Shown here: one piece after another, positions 8,977 through 17,998 of the stretch
How the letters are laid out: each line of letters starts with the position of its first letter
How positions within the stretch are numbered: the stretch's first letter is position 1
From: Planctomycetota bacterium
Lineage (GTDB): Bacteria > Planctomycetota > Phycisphaerae > WQYP01
Assembly (NCBI GenBank): GCA_021800165.1
Contig: JAJYZF010000001.1
Coordinates: 1 to 64,000, forward strand
Direction: 5' to 3'
DNA: 64,000 nt
Position numbers and translations under genes: made by a program
Notes under the pieces: generated by a model
The model's database searches: none
Seen by the model: only the letters and a program-made list of their open reading frames with translations
Told to the model about the DNA's origin: nothing

Positions 8977-10206
8977 TTAGGCGTTGGCTTTGGACAAATC
9001 GGGCGGCACTTCCGCCGCGGCAGACCCGCTGGCCGGAGGGTCTTGCGCCGGTGCCAGCGGGGCGTTGAAGCGCAGCCAACTGGAGCTTTCCGGGTCGTCC
9101 ATGGACAGGACCGTGTACTGGCAGCCGGGTGGAATCATATCCAGAAAATCCTGTTCGGAAGTTAAATTGACAATCATGTATTCCGCTCTGGTGCGCAGAA
9201 ATTCGGACTGCCCCGCGGGTTGTACCGTGGCGGCGGGGGAGACTTTGTCCAGATTCAGCAGGCCCAGCGTTTCCATCAGCGGATCGCGCTGGCCGCGGCC
9301 GGACCTGACAATGGTCGGGGTCATGTCTGCATACCCGGCCACGGATAATCCCACCGATAAATTGTCCATCAGGCCCGCGCAGATCAGCGCTGCGGCCAAC
9401 TCAATGGCGCGTTCGCACTGGGCCCGGCCATCGGTGAGCGTGCGCCAGGTTCGCAAGTCGAGCACCACAATCATGGTGGGCGGAGTATCAATGGTCATTT
9501 CCCGCACCACCATCTTGCCGGTGCGGGCTGTGCGCCGCCAGTGAATGGATCGGACGGAGTCGCCGGGATGATAATCACGCAGGCCGTAAAATTCGTCAAA
9601 GCCGCCGCGGGCCGAAGAAGTCACCGATCCACCGGCCGAGAAAGTGCGGGTTTGGGCCAGAAGTCGGCGGTTCAAAAGACCGATGCGCGGATAGACCACA
9701 ATGCGCTGGGGTGCCAGATAATGGATGGCCCGATTGACAAAGCCAAACGGAAAAGAGCAGCATATCCGCAATTCCCTTAGTTCCACCAACCCGCGGCCTT
9801 CCGGAACCAGGTGCGTCATCACCAAGGTGCTTTGCTGCGGGCCTAGATGCAGGCAATACCCCTCCGGTACGCGGCGCAGACGTCCGACCATGCGCGCTTC
9901 GGTCATACGGATTGCGCACGACGGCCACAATCGTTTGTGGTTGGTCAGCCGGTATTGCACGTCCGCCGCTTCGCCCACCACCGCATGGTCGCCGACCACC
10001 CGAACCACTTCCAGCTTTTTGAGCAGCACATTGCCCATGATGGCCGAAACCAAGATACTGCCGAGCACAATACCCAAGGCCCAGAAGAGCACATTGGTCT
10101 GGGAATTGACCGCCGCGATCAACACAAAAGCGGTTACGCCGGCGAAGACAAAGCCGATGGCGGTAAGCTCGTAATAAGTTTTACGGATTCGCAAGGAAAG
10201 TCCCAA
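8977..10206 (-). CDS. DUF58 family membrane protein, MoxR partner
   Basis: About 409 residues. Two N-terminal transmembrane helices (about 15-35 and 38-58) are followed by a soluble region with the DUF58 signature, FYGLRDYHPGDSVRSIHWR. A vWA-like segment follows (TMIVVLDLRTW). DUF58 proteins are encoded beside MoxR AAA+ ATPases and are thought to act with them in assembling or activating envelope or metal-dependent proteins; the substrate is unknown. The gene begins 32 bases after moxR ends, so the two form an operon. The ORF starts with TTG and no strong ribosome site is visible, so the true start could be slightly downstream. Confidence 0.85.
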   Translation of the reverse strand: MGLSLRIRKTYYELTAIGFVFAGVTAFVLIAAVNSQTNVLFWALGIVLGSILVSAIMGNVLLKKLEVVRVVGDHAVVGEAADVQYRLTNHKRLWPSCAIRMTEARMVGRLRRVPEGYCLHLGPQQSTLVMTHLVPEGRGLVELRELRICCSFPFGFVNRAIHYLAPQRIVVYPRIGLLNRRLLAQTRTFSAGGSVTSSARGGFDEFYGLRDYHPGDSVRSIHWRRTARTGKMVVREMTIDTPPTMIVVLDLRTWRTLTDGRAQCERAIELAAALICAGLMDNLSVGLSVAGYADMTPTIVRSGRGQRDPLMETLGLLNLDKVSPAATVQPAGQSEFLRTRAEYMIVNLTSEQDFLDMIPPGCQYTVLSMDDPESSSWLRFNAPLAPAQDPPASGSAAAEVPPDLSKANA

Positions 10207-10238
10207 TCACCAGATCGAACCGCACCGGCCGGTGCTGC

Positions 10239-11165
10239 TTACACCGGGCAGGGCACATTTTGAATAATCTCCTGGATGATGCGCGTGGCCGAGCTGACAT
10301 CGCCGTTGGCCATGTAGCTTTTGCTGATAACCCGATGCGCGCATACCGGTACGGCGAGCTGTTTGATGTCGTCGGGAATGACATAATCGCGCTGGTTCAC
10401 CATGGCCATGGCCTGCGATGCCTGCATCAGGGCCAAACTGCCCCGCGGCGAAATGCCGGTATGCAGAGCTTCGTGTTTGCGGGTTGCTTCCACAATATCC
10501 ATCATATATTCCAGCAGCAGCGGATCAATTTTGACCAGCGCGGATTGCCCCTGCAAGGCCCGCACTTCGTCCGCGGAGAGCACCGGATCCAGATGTTCCA
10601 GCAGCCGCCGGCCAGGCTGCTCGCGCAAAATCGCCAGTTCCTGATTGCGTTGCGGATAGCCCAGCTCAATGCGCAACAGGAAGCGGTCCAACTGATTTTC
10701 CGGCAGGAAGTACGTACCTTCAAACTCAAAGGGATTCTGGGTGGCCACCACCATAAAAGGCTGCGGCAACGGCATGGTCTGGCCATCCACGGAAATCGAA
10801 CCGTCGTTCATCGCTTCGAGCAAACTGCTTTGGGTGCGCGGGGTGGTGCGGTTGATTTCATCGGCCAGCACGATGTTGGCGAAAATAGGCCCGGGTTTGA
10901 AATCAAAAGCCTGTTTTTCCTGATTATAAATGGCCACGCCGACAATGTCCGCCGGCAGCAGGTCGGGGGTTAACTGAATGCGATTGAATTGACAACTGAT
11001 GCTGCGGGCCAAGGCCCGGGCCAAAACCGTTTTTCCCACCCCGGGAACATCTTCGATTAAAACGTGGCCGCGTCCGAGCAGGCCGACCATTAAATGATCA
11101 ATGGCTTCCTTTTTTCCGAAGAAGACCGATTCGATATTTCGCCGCAGCGGTTCAAGAGGATGCAT
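10239..11165 (-). CDS. MoxR family AAA+ ATPase
   Basis: 308 residues with Walker A EDVPGVGKT, Walker B IVLADEINR, sensor-1 region VVATQNPFEFEGTY and the C-terminal AAA lid. MoxR ATPases act as chaperones that help mature or activate protein complexes, typically together with DUF58 and vWA proteins; the DUF58 gene lies directly downstream. The length is typical of the family. The ATG at 11165 agrees with the usual family N-terminus. No transglutaminase or vWA genes, common further members of such loci, are adjacent, so this is a minimal two-gene version. Confidence 0.93.
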   Translation of the reverse strand: MHPLEPLRRNIESVFFGKKEAIDHLMVGLLGRGHVLIEDVPGVGKTVLARALARSISCQFNRIQLTPDLLPADIVGVAIYNQEKQAFDFKPGPIFANIVLADEINRTTPRTQSSLLEAMNDGSISVDGQTMPLPQPFMVVATQNPFEFEGTYFLPENQLDRFLLRIELGYPQRNQELAILREQPGRRLLEHLDPVLSADEVRALQGQSALVKIDPLLLEYMMDIVEATRKHEALHTGISPRGSLALMQASQAMAMVNQRDYVIPDDIKQLAVPVCAHRVISKSYMANGDVSSATRIIQEIIQNVPCPV

Positions 11166-11255
11166 GAGTAATCAAAGTCCGTTCACGTTGTATAACCACC
11201 GCCAATCCGGAGAAGGCCATTCTAATCGAATACCGGCTTGATGGGCAAGGATGGT

Positions 11256-11441
11256 GTTAGGGACCGGCCAAAAATAACTGCACACTTATCGGCTGGTTCT
11301 TTTGGCCGCTGGCGGCGTTGCTCGCTCCCTACAGACCCAGGGCCACGGTAGGCGCGCCCGTCGCGTCTTGCCGGCGGTAACAAAATCCAGACAAAGCTTC
11401 AGCGCCGTAAAATACGAATTTATTTTTGGCCGGTCCGTAAC
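11256..11441. repeat. Terminal-inverted-repeat element (MITE-like)
   Basis: GGACCGGCCAAAAATAA (11261-11277) is repeated perfectly inverted at 11420-11436. Adding the outer bases GTTA plus one mismatch gives 22-base arms (11256-11277 and 11420-11441). The 142 bases between contain no credible gene. It occupies most of the gap between moxR and the ASCH gene. Size and structure suit a small non-autonomous transposable element, but no target-site duplication is obvious. Confidence 0.5.
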
Positions 11442-11458
11442 CGTTGGCCTTGGTACGT

Positions 11459-12019
11459 TTATTTGTGCTCTGATGCAGGAGCCGCATTGTTACCCATACG
11501 GCTGAGCACCCACCTTTTCACTGCGTCGCGCTGGGAAGCTGTGGCCAGACCGGCAGATGTCGCGCTGGACCGAGCCGTTGCCTGGGCGGGTGGCGCGGCG
11601 GATGGCTCCGCCCCAGGGGTTGGAGTTGGCCGATGGTCGGCAACGGACCTGCTGGACTCTGCGGGACACGGTGGTGGAATGGTGGTGGTGGAGGTCGGCG
11701 AAGTGACCGGGGCGCTGGGCGGCCAGGGCCATTGAAAACAGACGCGAAAGAGTCGCTTGCCGGGAGGGATTACCGGATAAGACTGATGAATTTCGCTTAG
11801 CAGCTCCGAGAGTGTGGCAAAGCCATCGGCGATGGCGTCGTGCTGGGTCAAAGCATCCAGATGCGGCAATTCTTCAATGCCGGTAATTTTGAGCTTACCC
11901 AATCCGGGCGTGTAACTGATCTGGCCGACACGTACATGGGGCCGATCCCACAGGCGGATGGTCTGGCGTTTTTTGCCGGCGCGAACCAGGGCCACCAGAT
12001 GTTTTTTCAGCAGCAGCAT
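11459..12019 (-). CDS. ASCH domain protein
   Basis: About 186 residues. The first ~100 match the ASCH fold (related to PUA), a predicted RNA-binding domain linked to translation or RNA modification; the telling stretch is KKRQTIRLWDRPHVRVGQI. The C-terminal ~85 residues are Pro/Ala/Thr-rich and probably disordered. The start was placed at the ATG at 12019, where the domain begins; the ORF track uses a TTG at 12070 that overlaps the purL stop. The gene lies 44 bases downstream of purL and is probably co-transcribed with it. Precise role unknown. Confidence 0.7.
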   Translation of the reverse strand: MLLLKKHLVALVRAGKKRQTIRLWDRPHVRVGQISYTPGLGKLKITGIEELPHLDALTQHDAIADGFATLSELLSEIHQSYPVIPPGKRLFRVCFQWPWPPSAPVTSPTSTTTIPPPCPAESSRSVADHRPTPTPGAEPSAAPPAQATARSSATSAGLATASQRDAVKRWVLSRMGNNAAPASEHK

Positions 12020-12063
12020 AACATCAGGATAACCGCGGACCACCGAGGCGGTAAAGGGGTCCT

Positions 12064-15060
12064 TTACCAATCCAGCGGCTTGAGCCAGGCCTGCTTGAAG
12101 GTATCGACCGGTTCATCCAGCAACGCCGGCCCGGCGATGGAACGTATTTTCAACTGCGGCGATTCGGTCAAGGTACCCAGGACCCCAAACGGATGGGGCC
12201 GTAAGCCTTTTACCACCGCATCCAGATGCTCTGGTCTTATCTCCAGCAGGTAGCGCGTGGCGGATTCGGAAAATAAAATGGCGTCATCGGTCAGCCCATC
12301 TTCACGCGGCACGCCCGCCAGATCCACCTGCGCCCCCAGCCCGCCGGCAAAAAGCATCTCGGCCATGGCCACGGCCAAGCCGCCCTCGGAAAGGTCGTGG
12401 GCACTGCGCACCAGCCCCTGGCGGATGAGCTTGGCCAGAGCCTGATGCAGGGCTGGAGCCACGGTTAAATCGACGCGCGGCACGCCCGCTCCGGTATGGC
12501 CGTGAATATGCCAGTACATCGAGCCGCCCAATTCACGGCGTGTTCGGCCCAGCAAAAGCAGCAGGTTTCCCGGTTCCTTGGCATCCATGGTCAAAGCCCG
12601 GTCCACAAACGGCAGCACGCTTACAGCGCTGATCAATAATGTATAGGGGATACAGATGCGTTCACCGCGGTCGGTGATAAATTCGTTGGAAAGAGAATCT
12701 TTGCCGGAAATAAACGGTGTGCCGAAGGCCTTGGCTCCGTCGTAACAGGCCTGACAGGCGCGCACCAAGGCCCCCAGGTGCATGGGATCGGTGCATTTGG
12801 GCCAGCAGAAATTATCCAGTAGCGCGGTGTGGGCGGGATCGCCACCCACGCAGACGATATTGCGGATGGCTTCATCCATGCTGTTGAGTGCCATCTGATA
12901 CGGATCGATTTCGCCAAAGCGCATCTGACAACCCACCGCCAGCGCGACCCCGCGCGGACTCTCGGGCAGCGGCTGAAGTACCGCCGCGTCGCCGGGGCCA
13001 TCGCCGCGGAGGCCCACCAGGGGTTTGATGACCGTGGCACCCTGCACTTCATGATCGTATTGGCGAATGATCCAGTGCTTGCTGGCAATGGTGGGATGAG
13101 AAAGCAGGCGCACCATGGTGGCTACGTAGTCCCGTGGTGGGGCCAGGGCCGGGTCGTGGAGCAGTGGCTGCTGCCAGCAGGCCTTACGCACGGGCGTGGG
13201 CAGGCCATCATGAATAAAGCTCATATCCAGCAGGCCAACTGAATTTCCCTGGTAGTAGAGCGAGAGTTTGCTGCTGCCGTCAAATTCACCGATGTCGGTG
13301 GCCTGAACATCTTCCGCGGCGGCCAAAGCCAATAGCGCAGGTACGTGCCGCGGCGGTACCGCCAGCACCATGCGCTCCTGGGCTTCGCTGATCCAGATTT
13401 CCGCGTAAGAAAGGCCCTGATATTTGAGCGGCACTCGTTCCAGATGTACGGTGGCACCGGTGTGCTGGCCCATTTCGCCCACGGCGCTGGAGAGTCCACC
13501 CGCGCCACAGTCGGTAATGGCACCGAACAACGGTCCGTCGGCATGGTCGCGGGCCTGCAAAATCACATCCAGCACTTTTTTTTCCGTGATGGCGTTGCCG
13601 ATCTGCACCGCATGGCTGAATTCATCGGCGTGGGTGTTGGTCAGCACATCGCTGGAAAAAGTGGCACCATGAATACCGTCGCGACCGGTCCGGCCGCCTA
13701 GGACGATAATATGGTCGCCGGGCTGGGCGGCACCTTTGGCGGAAAACTCCCGCGGCATAAGCCCCAGCGTGCCGCAAAACACCAGCGGATTGCCAATGTA
13801 ACGCTGATCGAAAAATACGGCTCCGTTGACGGTGGGAATGCCCATCCGATTGCCGTAATCGCGCACCCCGGCCACCACGCGCTGGGCGGTGCGGCGGGGG
13901 TGAATTACGCCGTGCGGCACTTCCCGCGGCGGCGTGGTGGGATGGGCAAAACAGAAAATATCGGTGCAGGCAATGGGTTTGGCTCCCAGGCCGGTGCCGA
14001 TGACATCGCGGATGCACCCGCCGATGCCGGTGGCGGCCCCGCCATAAGGCTCGATGGCGGACGGGCGGTTGTGGGTTTCCACTTTCATGCACAGGGCGAA
14101 ATCCTCATCCAAGGCAATAACCCCGGCGTTATCCTTGAAAACGCTAAGTGTCCAGGGGAGATTCAGTTCGCTGGTAGCCCGAAAAATGGTGGATTTCACC
14201 AGATTGTCAAAAACAGTTTTTTCCGCTCCACCCGTGTGATGGTCGTGCCCGTTGTGGGCCGCGTCGGGCGCGGGGTGATGGATAAATTCCACCCGGCTTT
14301 TGAGCGTTTTATGAACGCAGTGTTCGCTCCAGCTTTGGGCGATGGTTTCCAGTTCCACATCGGTGGGCGGGCGGTCCAGGGATACAAAATAATCGCGGAT
14401 GGCCTGCATTTCGGCCAGATCCAGAAATAGATGTCCCCGGCGCGAGAGGCTTAAGAGTTCCTGATCGGTAAGCCCCTGCACGGGCACCTCCAGCTTCGCA
14501 AATTGATAGGGCCGCGCGCCGGGAAATTCCGCCGGAAAAAACGGTGCCAGATGAATCTGTTCTATGCTGTCGTTAGCCAGTACCGCCAGGGCAATTTGGT
14601 TGAGCGCTTCCTCGCCCGGCGGCGGCGTGAGGGTGTAACGTCTTCCGGTGAGCACCTGCACGGGCGGGCTTTCCTGGGCGCTAGTGCGCGGCAGGCCCAG
14701 CATATCCGCAATGGCCATTTCCGCACTGGCGGCCACGGGATCCATCACCCCGGGCTTAAGATGAACTTCCACGCCTGCGCCCGGCGAATGAGCGCCGATA
14801 CCGATGACCGGGTTTTCCGTTACCGGATCGGCAAATAAATGGTGCGCCAGGTGTTCCAGGTTGGCGGGGGTCAAAACCGCCTCATCCCCCGCCAGCAGAT
14901 ACACGCGGGCGGTATGCACGCTGGTGATGGCAGGATTTTGGCCATTGGCATCCGTGGTATGGGCGGCGCGCTGAAGTTGCTGAATTTCCGCCAGGATGGC
15001 CGCACCAGCGGGATCGTTGGAAAGGTCTTTGGAATGCACTTCGATACGAAAAACAGGCAT
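12064..15060 (-). CDS. purL: Phosphoribosylformylglycinamidine synthase PurL with fused PurS-like region
   Basis: Catalyses the ATP-dependent conversion of FGAR to FGAM in purine synthesis. The 998-residue protein starts at 15060, where AAAGGAGA lies 4-5 bases upstream; the ORF track begins 59 codons earlier. Residues about 1-175 look like two PurS-type half-domains (the second contains VEVHLKPGVMDP), normally encoded by a separate purS. The catalytic part has the PurL motifs ETHNRPSAIEPYGGAATGIGG and DCGAGGLSSAVGEMG, and a second AIRS-like half. There is no glutaminase domain, so a separate PurQ must supply ammonia. It lies just downstream of the rplL terminator, and the ASCH gene follows it. 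Confidence 0.94.
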   Translation of the reverse strand: MPVFRIEVHSKDLSNDPAGAAILAEIQQLQRAAHTTDANGQNPAITSVHTARVYLLAGDEAVLTPANLEHLAHHLFADPVTENPVIGIGAHSPGAGVEVHLKPGVMDPVAASAEMAIADMLGLPRTSAQESPPVQVLTGRRYTLTPPPGEEALNQIALAVLANDSIEQIHLAPFFPAEFPGARPYQFAKLEVPVQGLTDQELLSLSRRGHLFLDLAEMQAIRDYFVSLDRPPTDVELETIAQSWSEHCVHKTLKSRVEFIHHPAPDAAHNGHDHHTGGAEKTVFDNLVKSTIFRATSELNLPWTLSVFKDNAGVIALDEDFALCMKVETHNRPSAIEPYGGAATGIGGCIRDVIGTGLGAKPIACTDIFCFAHPTTPPREVPHGVIHPRRTAQRVVAGVRDYGNRMGIPTVNGAVFFDQRYIGNPLVFCGTLGLMPREFSAKGAAQPGDHIIVLGGRTGRDGIHGATFSSDVLTNTHADEFSHAVQIGNAITEKKVLDVILQARDHADGPLFGAITDCGAGGLSSAVGEMGQHTGATVHLERVPLKYQGLSYAEIWISEAQERMVLAVPPRHVPALLALAAAEDVQATDIGEFDGSSKLSLYYQGNSVGLLDMSFIHDGLPTPVRKACWQQPLLHDPALAPPRDYVATMVRLLSHPTIASKHWIIRQYDHEVQGATVIKPLVGLRGDGPGDAAVLQPLPESPRGVALAVGCQMRFGEIDPYQMALNSMDEAIRNIVCVGGDPAHTALLDNFCWPKCTDPMHLGALVRACQACYDGAKAFGTPFISGKDSLSNEFITDRGERICIPYTLLISAVSVLPFVDRALTMDAKEPGNLLLLLGRTRRELGGSMYWHIHGHTGAGVPRVDLTVAPALHQALAKLIRQGLVRSAHDLSEGGLAVAMAEMLFAGGLGAQVDLAGVPREDGLTDDAILFSESATRYLLEIRPEHLDAVVKGLRPHPFGVLGTLTESPQLKIRSIAGPALLDEPVDTFKQAWLKPLDW

Positions 15061-15190
15061 GAATCTCCTTTGGGAACAATGTGTGGTTCCACAGGCCAAG
15101 GCCACGGTTGGTCGCCGCATTGGCTGTGCGCCTATTATGCGCGAGATTGGCAATTTTCGCATGGGGCGGGGATCAATCCGCAAGCGCAGC

Positions 15191-15225
15191 AAAAAGGCGG
15201 GGCGCTGTGCAACAGCGGCCCCGCC
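15191..15225 (-). terminator. Rho-independent terminator of the rplA-rplJ-rplL operon
   Basis: Read on the minus strand, GGCGGGG...GCTGT pairs with ACAGC...CCCCGCC around a three-base loop, followed by TTTTT. It lies about 50 bases past the rplL stop and before purL. It separates the ribosomal operon from purL. Confidence 0.85.
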
Positions 15226-15274
15226 TGATGTTTGCATGGATTAACGGAAAACAGGAAGTCGAACCTGCCAGTGG

Positions 15275-15676
15275 TTACTGGAGTTCGACAGTTGCGCCTT
15301 CGGCTTCCAGCTCTTTCTTGAGCTTTTCAGCCTCGGCCTTTTCCACGCCGGTCTTAACGGTCTTGGGAGCGGCCTCCACCAGGTCCTTGGCTTCCTTAAG
15401 CCCCAGGCTGGTGGCGGTACGCACGACCTTGATGACCTGAATTTTCTTTTCGCCGGCGTTCTTGAGAATCACATCAAATGTGGTTTTCTCGGCGGCCGCG
15501 GGTGCGGCTCCGGCAGCACCGGCTCCGGCGGCGGGTGCGGCCATCATCACACCACCGGCGGCGGCCTCAATACCGTGCTTTTCCTTCAGGTACTCGCTAA
15601 GCGCACGGGCTTGCAGCAGCGAGAGGGCGACGATTTTGTCGCCAAGTTCAACGATTTCAGCAGCGAATTCTGCCAT
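15275..15676 (-). CDS. rplL: 50S ribosomal protein L7/L12
   Basis: 133 residues. The N-terminal dimerisation helices are followed by an Ala/Gly-rich hinge (about 42-62) and the conserved C-terminal domain that binds translation factors ([26 protein letters not shown]). It forms the mobile stalk on L10. The protein is slightly longer than most L7/L12, mainly in the hinge. The ATG at 15676 is preceded by AAGGAAAGG-like purines. It is the last gene of the operon and is followed by a strong terminator. Confidence 0.97.
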   Translation of the reverse strand: MAEFAAEIVELGDKIVALSLLQARALSEYLKEKHGIEAAAGGVMMAAPAAGAGAAGAAPAAAEKTTFDVILKNAGEKKIQVIKVVRTATSLGLKEAKDLVEAAPKTVKTGVEKAEAEKLKKELEAEGATVELQ

Positions 15677-15799
15677 GGTAAAAACCTTTCCTTATCTGCT
15701 CGCGGCCATCAGCCAAGGCAACACGCCCCGTTTTAACTGCTCCAGGCAGGCTCATGACCAGCGAAAAACAAATCGCAACATTAAAATTCGGTCCGCTAT

Positions 15800-16336
15800 T
15801 TAAGCCGCGGCCGGGGCTTCCTTTTCCTTTTTCTCCGCCACCGCCTTGATCTGGCCGGCAATCTTGCGGCCCGGTCCGGCGAGTTGCCCGGCCAAGGTTC
15901 GCCCCGGCCCGGAAATCTGACTGGTGATCAACCCCAGAAGCTCGCGACGGTTGGGCATCTTGGCCAAGGCCTCGGTGGACTTTTTATCCAGCAATTTTCC
16001 TTCCACCAGCGAACCTTTGATGGTGAGTTTCTGGATATCCTTGGCCTGGGCGACTATTTCCTTGACCGTATCGACGATGGATTCGCCGCCGTAGATCAGG
16101 GCGTTGGTGCCGATCAGCAGACCGCTGGCCCCTTTAAGGCCGACATTGTCCAGGGCCTTGCTGCCAACCGTATTGGGGATAACGGTCATGCGAACCTGTT
16201 TGGCCCGCAATTTACTGCGCAGATGGTTGGTGTCGGTGGCGCTGATGCCGGCATAATCCACGATGACCACGCTATCTTGGCCGCGCAGACGTTTTTCCAA
16301 TTCGGCGGTGATCAGATTTTTTACACGTTTGCTCAT
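15800..16336 (-). CDS. rplJ: 50S ribosomal protein L10
   Basis: 178 residues, a usual length. L10 is the base of the ribosomal stalk and binds L7/L12 dimers through its C-terminal helix. Visible family features are VVIVDYAGISATDTNHLRSKLR near the N-terminus and the VKNTL-like VIPNTVGSKAL. The C-terminal 30 residues are Ala/Lys/Glu-rich. It lies 48 bases downstream of rplA and 123 bases upstream of rplL. No classical L10 leader could be recognised in the short rplA-rplJ gap. Confidence 0.96.
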   Translation of the reverse strand: MSKRVKNLITAELEKRLRGQDSVVIVDYAGISATDTNHLRSKLRAKQVRMTVIPNTVGSKALDNVGLKGASGLLIGTNALIYGGESIVDTVKEIVAQAKDIQKLTIKGSLVEGKLLDKKSTEALAKMPNRRELLGLITSQISGPGRTLAGQLAGPGRKIAGQIKAVAEKKEKEAPAAA

Positions 16337-16384
16337 GGTTTACCTCAAAGTAAGGCCCGCTACGGGCATGGTACCTTAGCCGAT

Positions 16385-17107
16385 TCAGGCTGGTTGTTCC
16401 GTGGTTTCCTCAACATTTAGATGGGCCACATCCAGGGGCAGACCCGGGCTCATGGTGCTGTGCAAAGTGACTTTGCGGACATATTGGCCTTTGGCGGTCG
16501 GGGGCTTGAGTCGGCGGATGGTGTTTAGAAACGCATGGACGTTCGCGGCCAGATCGGCGTCACTAAAGCTGACTTTGCCTACGGCTGCATGCACATTGCC
16601 GCCGGCATCATTACGAAATTCCACTTTGCCGGCGGTATATTCGCGGACGGCGGTGGCGACATCGGTGGTCACTGTTCCGGCCTTGGGGCTGGGCATTTTA
16701 CCCTGCGGGCCAAGTACTTTACCCAGGCGGCTGACCTTGGACATCAGGTCCGGCGTGGCAATGGCCACATCGAATTCCATCCAGCCGTCGTTGACTTTCT
16801 TAATAAGATCATCGGCTCCGGCATCAACGGCACCGGCGGCGGTGGCCGCAGCCACATTGTTGCCCTGCACAAAAGCGATAACGCGACGGGTTTTGCCGAT
16901 GCCTTTGGGCAGGCTGACCGAACCGCGAACCATTTGATCCGCCTGTTTGGGGTCGATGCCCAGATGCACGACAACATTCACCGTTTCGTCGAATTTGGTT
17001 TTCTTGAACTGCTTTAAGATCGGCAAGGCCTGTTCGACGGTCACCGGCTGCTTCGGCAGCAGTTTGGCATTTTCTTTGTAGCGCTTACCACGCAATTTTT
17101 GGGCCAT
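16385..17107 (-). CDS. rplA: 50S ribosomal protein L1
   Basis: 240 residues, normal for L1. It forms the L1 stalk that helps release deacylated tRNA, and in other bacteria it can repress its own operon. Characteristic stretches are GRVGKVLGPQGKMPSPK-like LGKVLGPQGKMPSPKAGTV and the C-terminal LRRLKPPTAKGQYVRKVTLHSTMSPG. The start at 17107 (MAQKLRGKRYKE) was chosen because the 104 residues the ORF track adds upstream are not L1-like. It is the first gene of rplA-rplJ-rplL; rplK, usually directly upstream, is absent here. Confidence 0.96.
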   Translation of the reverse strand: MAQKLRGKRYKENAKLLPKQPVTVEQALPILKQFKKTKFDETVNVVVHLGIDPKQADQMVRGSVSLPKGIGKTRRVIAFVQGNNVAAATAAGAVDAGADDLIKKVNDGWMEFDVAIATPDLMSKVSRLGKVLGPQGKMPSPKAGTVTTDVATAVREYTAGKVEFRNDAGGNVHAAVGKVSFSDADLAANVHAFLNTIRRLKPPTAKGQYVRKVTLHSTMSPGLPLDVAHLNVEETTEQPA

Positions 17108-17551
17108 GATGCACTCCTGTATGCCGCCCGGCCAATTCATGCCAGCAGGGCACGAAACGGGGCCAGACACGGTTCTGTGCTTAAAAGGTTCAGCGGCAAC
17201 AACAACAGGCACGGGAGAAGCTCCCGCAAGATAGACTGCCGGAAAAATCCGACCATCGCACCGGAACGGTTGAAGGTGTTCCGATGCGGGCCACACGCTT
17301 CGCCAATGGGTTTGGCGGGCAAGTGGCAGCCCATTTCGCCTGACGCAAGCCGCGTCCTTAAAGCTCCCACTATTCTGGTCCGTGGTCCGACCGCCTCTCG
17401 GCGAGGCTGGCAAGTACAATAACCGCGGCCGGGGACGGTGTCAAGCCCACAATCTCACGCATCGCCCATCGCCGCAGGGTGCCAGGCAAGCCTTGTCCGC
17501 GGTACGAAAATGTCATAGATCGTATGACTGTGATTTTGGACCGAGGACCGC
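17108..17551. other. Intergenic region upstream of rplA
   Basis: No gene is supported. It must contain the minus-strand promoter and leader of rplA-rplJ-rplL and the plus-strand promoter of the antitoxin gene. Several short G+C-rich inverted repeats are present, but no specific ribosomal-protein leader motif was recognised. Confidence 0.4.
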
Positions 17552-17998
17552 ATGAACAGCACGAAACAACCGGCGAAAAAGGCCCGGCGAATAAGCGCTG
17601 AAATTGCCCCCAAGGCGTACACAATGGTGGAGGAAATCTCCGCTATGACGGGCCAAAGCGTTTCCAGCGTGCTGCAACACTCCATCCAAAGTTATCACCA
17701 CGCCATGCCTGCCCGTCGGCGGGCACCGTGGAAGTTGCTGCGAGCGGTCGGACTGATCAACTCCGGTTCAGGCCATCGGCATTTGTCCGGCAACTACAAA
17801 CGCACGTTGTCGGCATCGCTGTTGCGCAAACATGGGGGCCGCAAAATACGGGATCGTTATGACCATTGCCGACACCGGCTTTTTTCTCCCGCAGAACCGA
17901 AAGGAATTCTTGCCGGGTCGCGATCATTTGTGAATTCCACCTCCAAACCGCAGATAAGCAAAATATACTTTGCTTATTTACGGCGTTTAGGAAGATAA
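17552..17998 (+). pseudogene. RHH antitoxin gene with a C-terminal frameshift
   Basis: The first ~95 residues look like a ribbon-helix-helix antitoxin of the type paired with PIN toxins. There is an N-terminal RRISAEIAPKAYTMVEEISAM RHH core and a C-terminal LSGNYKRTLSASLLRKHG segment, which in such antitoxins is close to the stop. Here the frame reads on for about 45 aberrant residues. Adding one G to the five-G run at about 17833-17837 would end the protein at a TGA forming a 4-base ATGA overlap with the toxin-like ATG at 17859. GAGG stands 6 bases before the start. Probably a decayed toxin-antitoxin locus; a sequencing error in the G run cannot be excluded. Confidence 0.6.
17859..17933 (+). 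pseudogene. Truncated PIN-type toxin remnant
   Basis: The 24-codon frame begins MTIADTGFFL, the typical start of PIN-domain toxins, in which the first Asp is a metal ligand. It then continues NRKE and stops at 17933. The remaining ~110 residues of a PIN domain, with the other acidic residues, are missing from all nearby frames. It follows the RHH antitoxin with what would have been an ATGA overlap. Too short to be functional. Confidence 0.5.

Noticed and set aside
13711-14430. 239-codon plus-strand frame inside purL
   Set aside because: Antisense to conserved PurL catalytic motifs; no features of its own.
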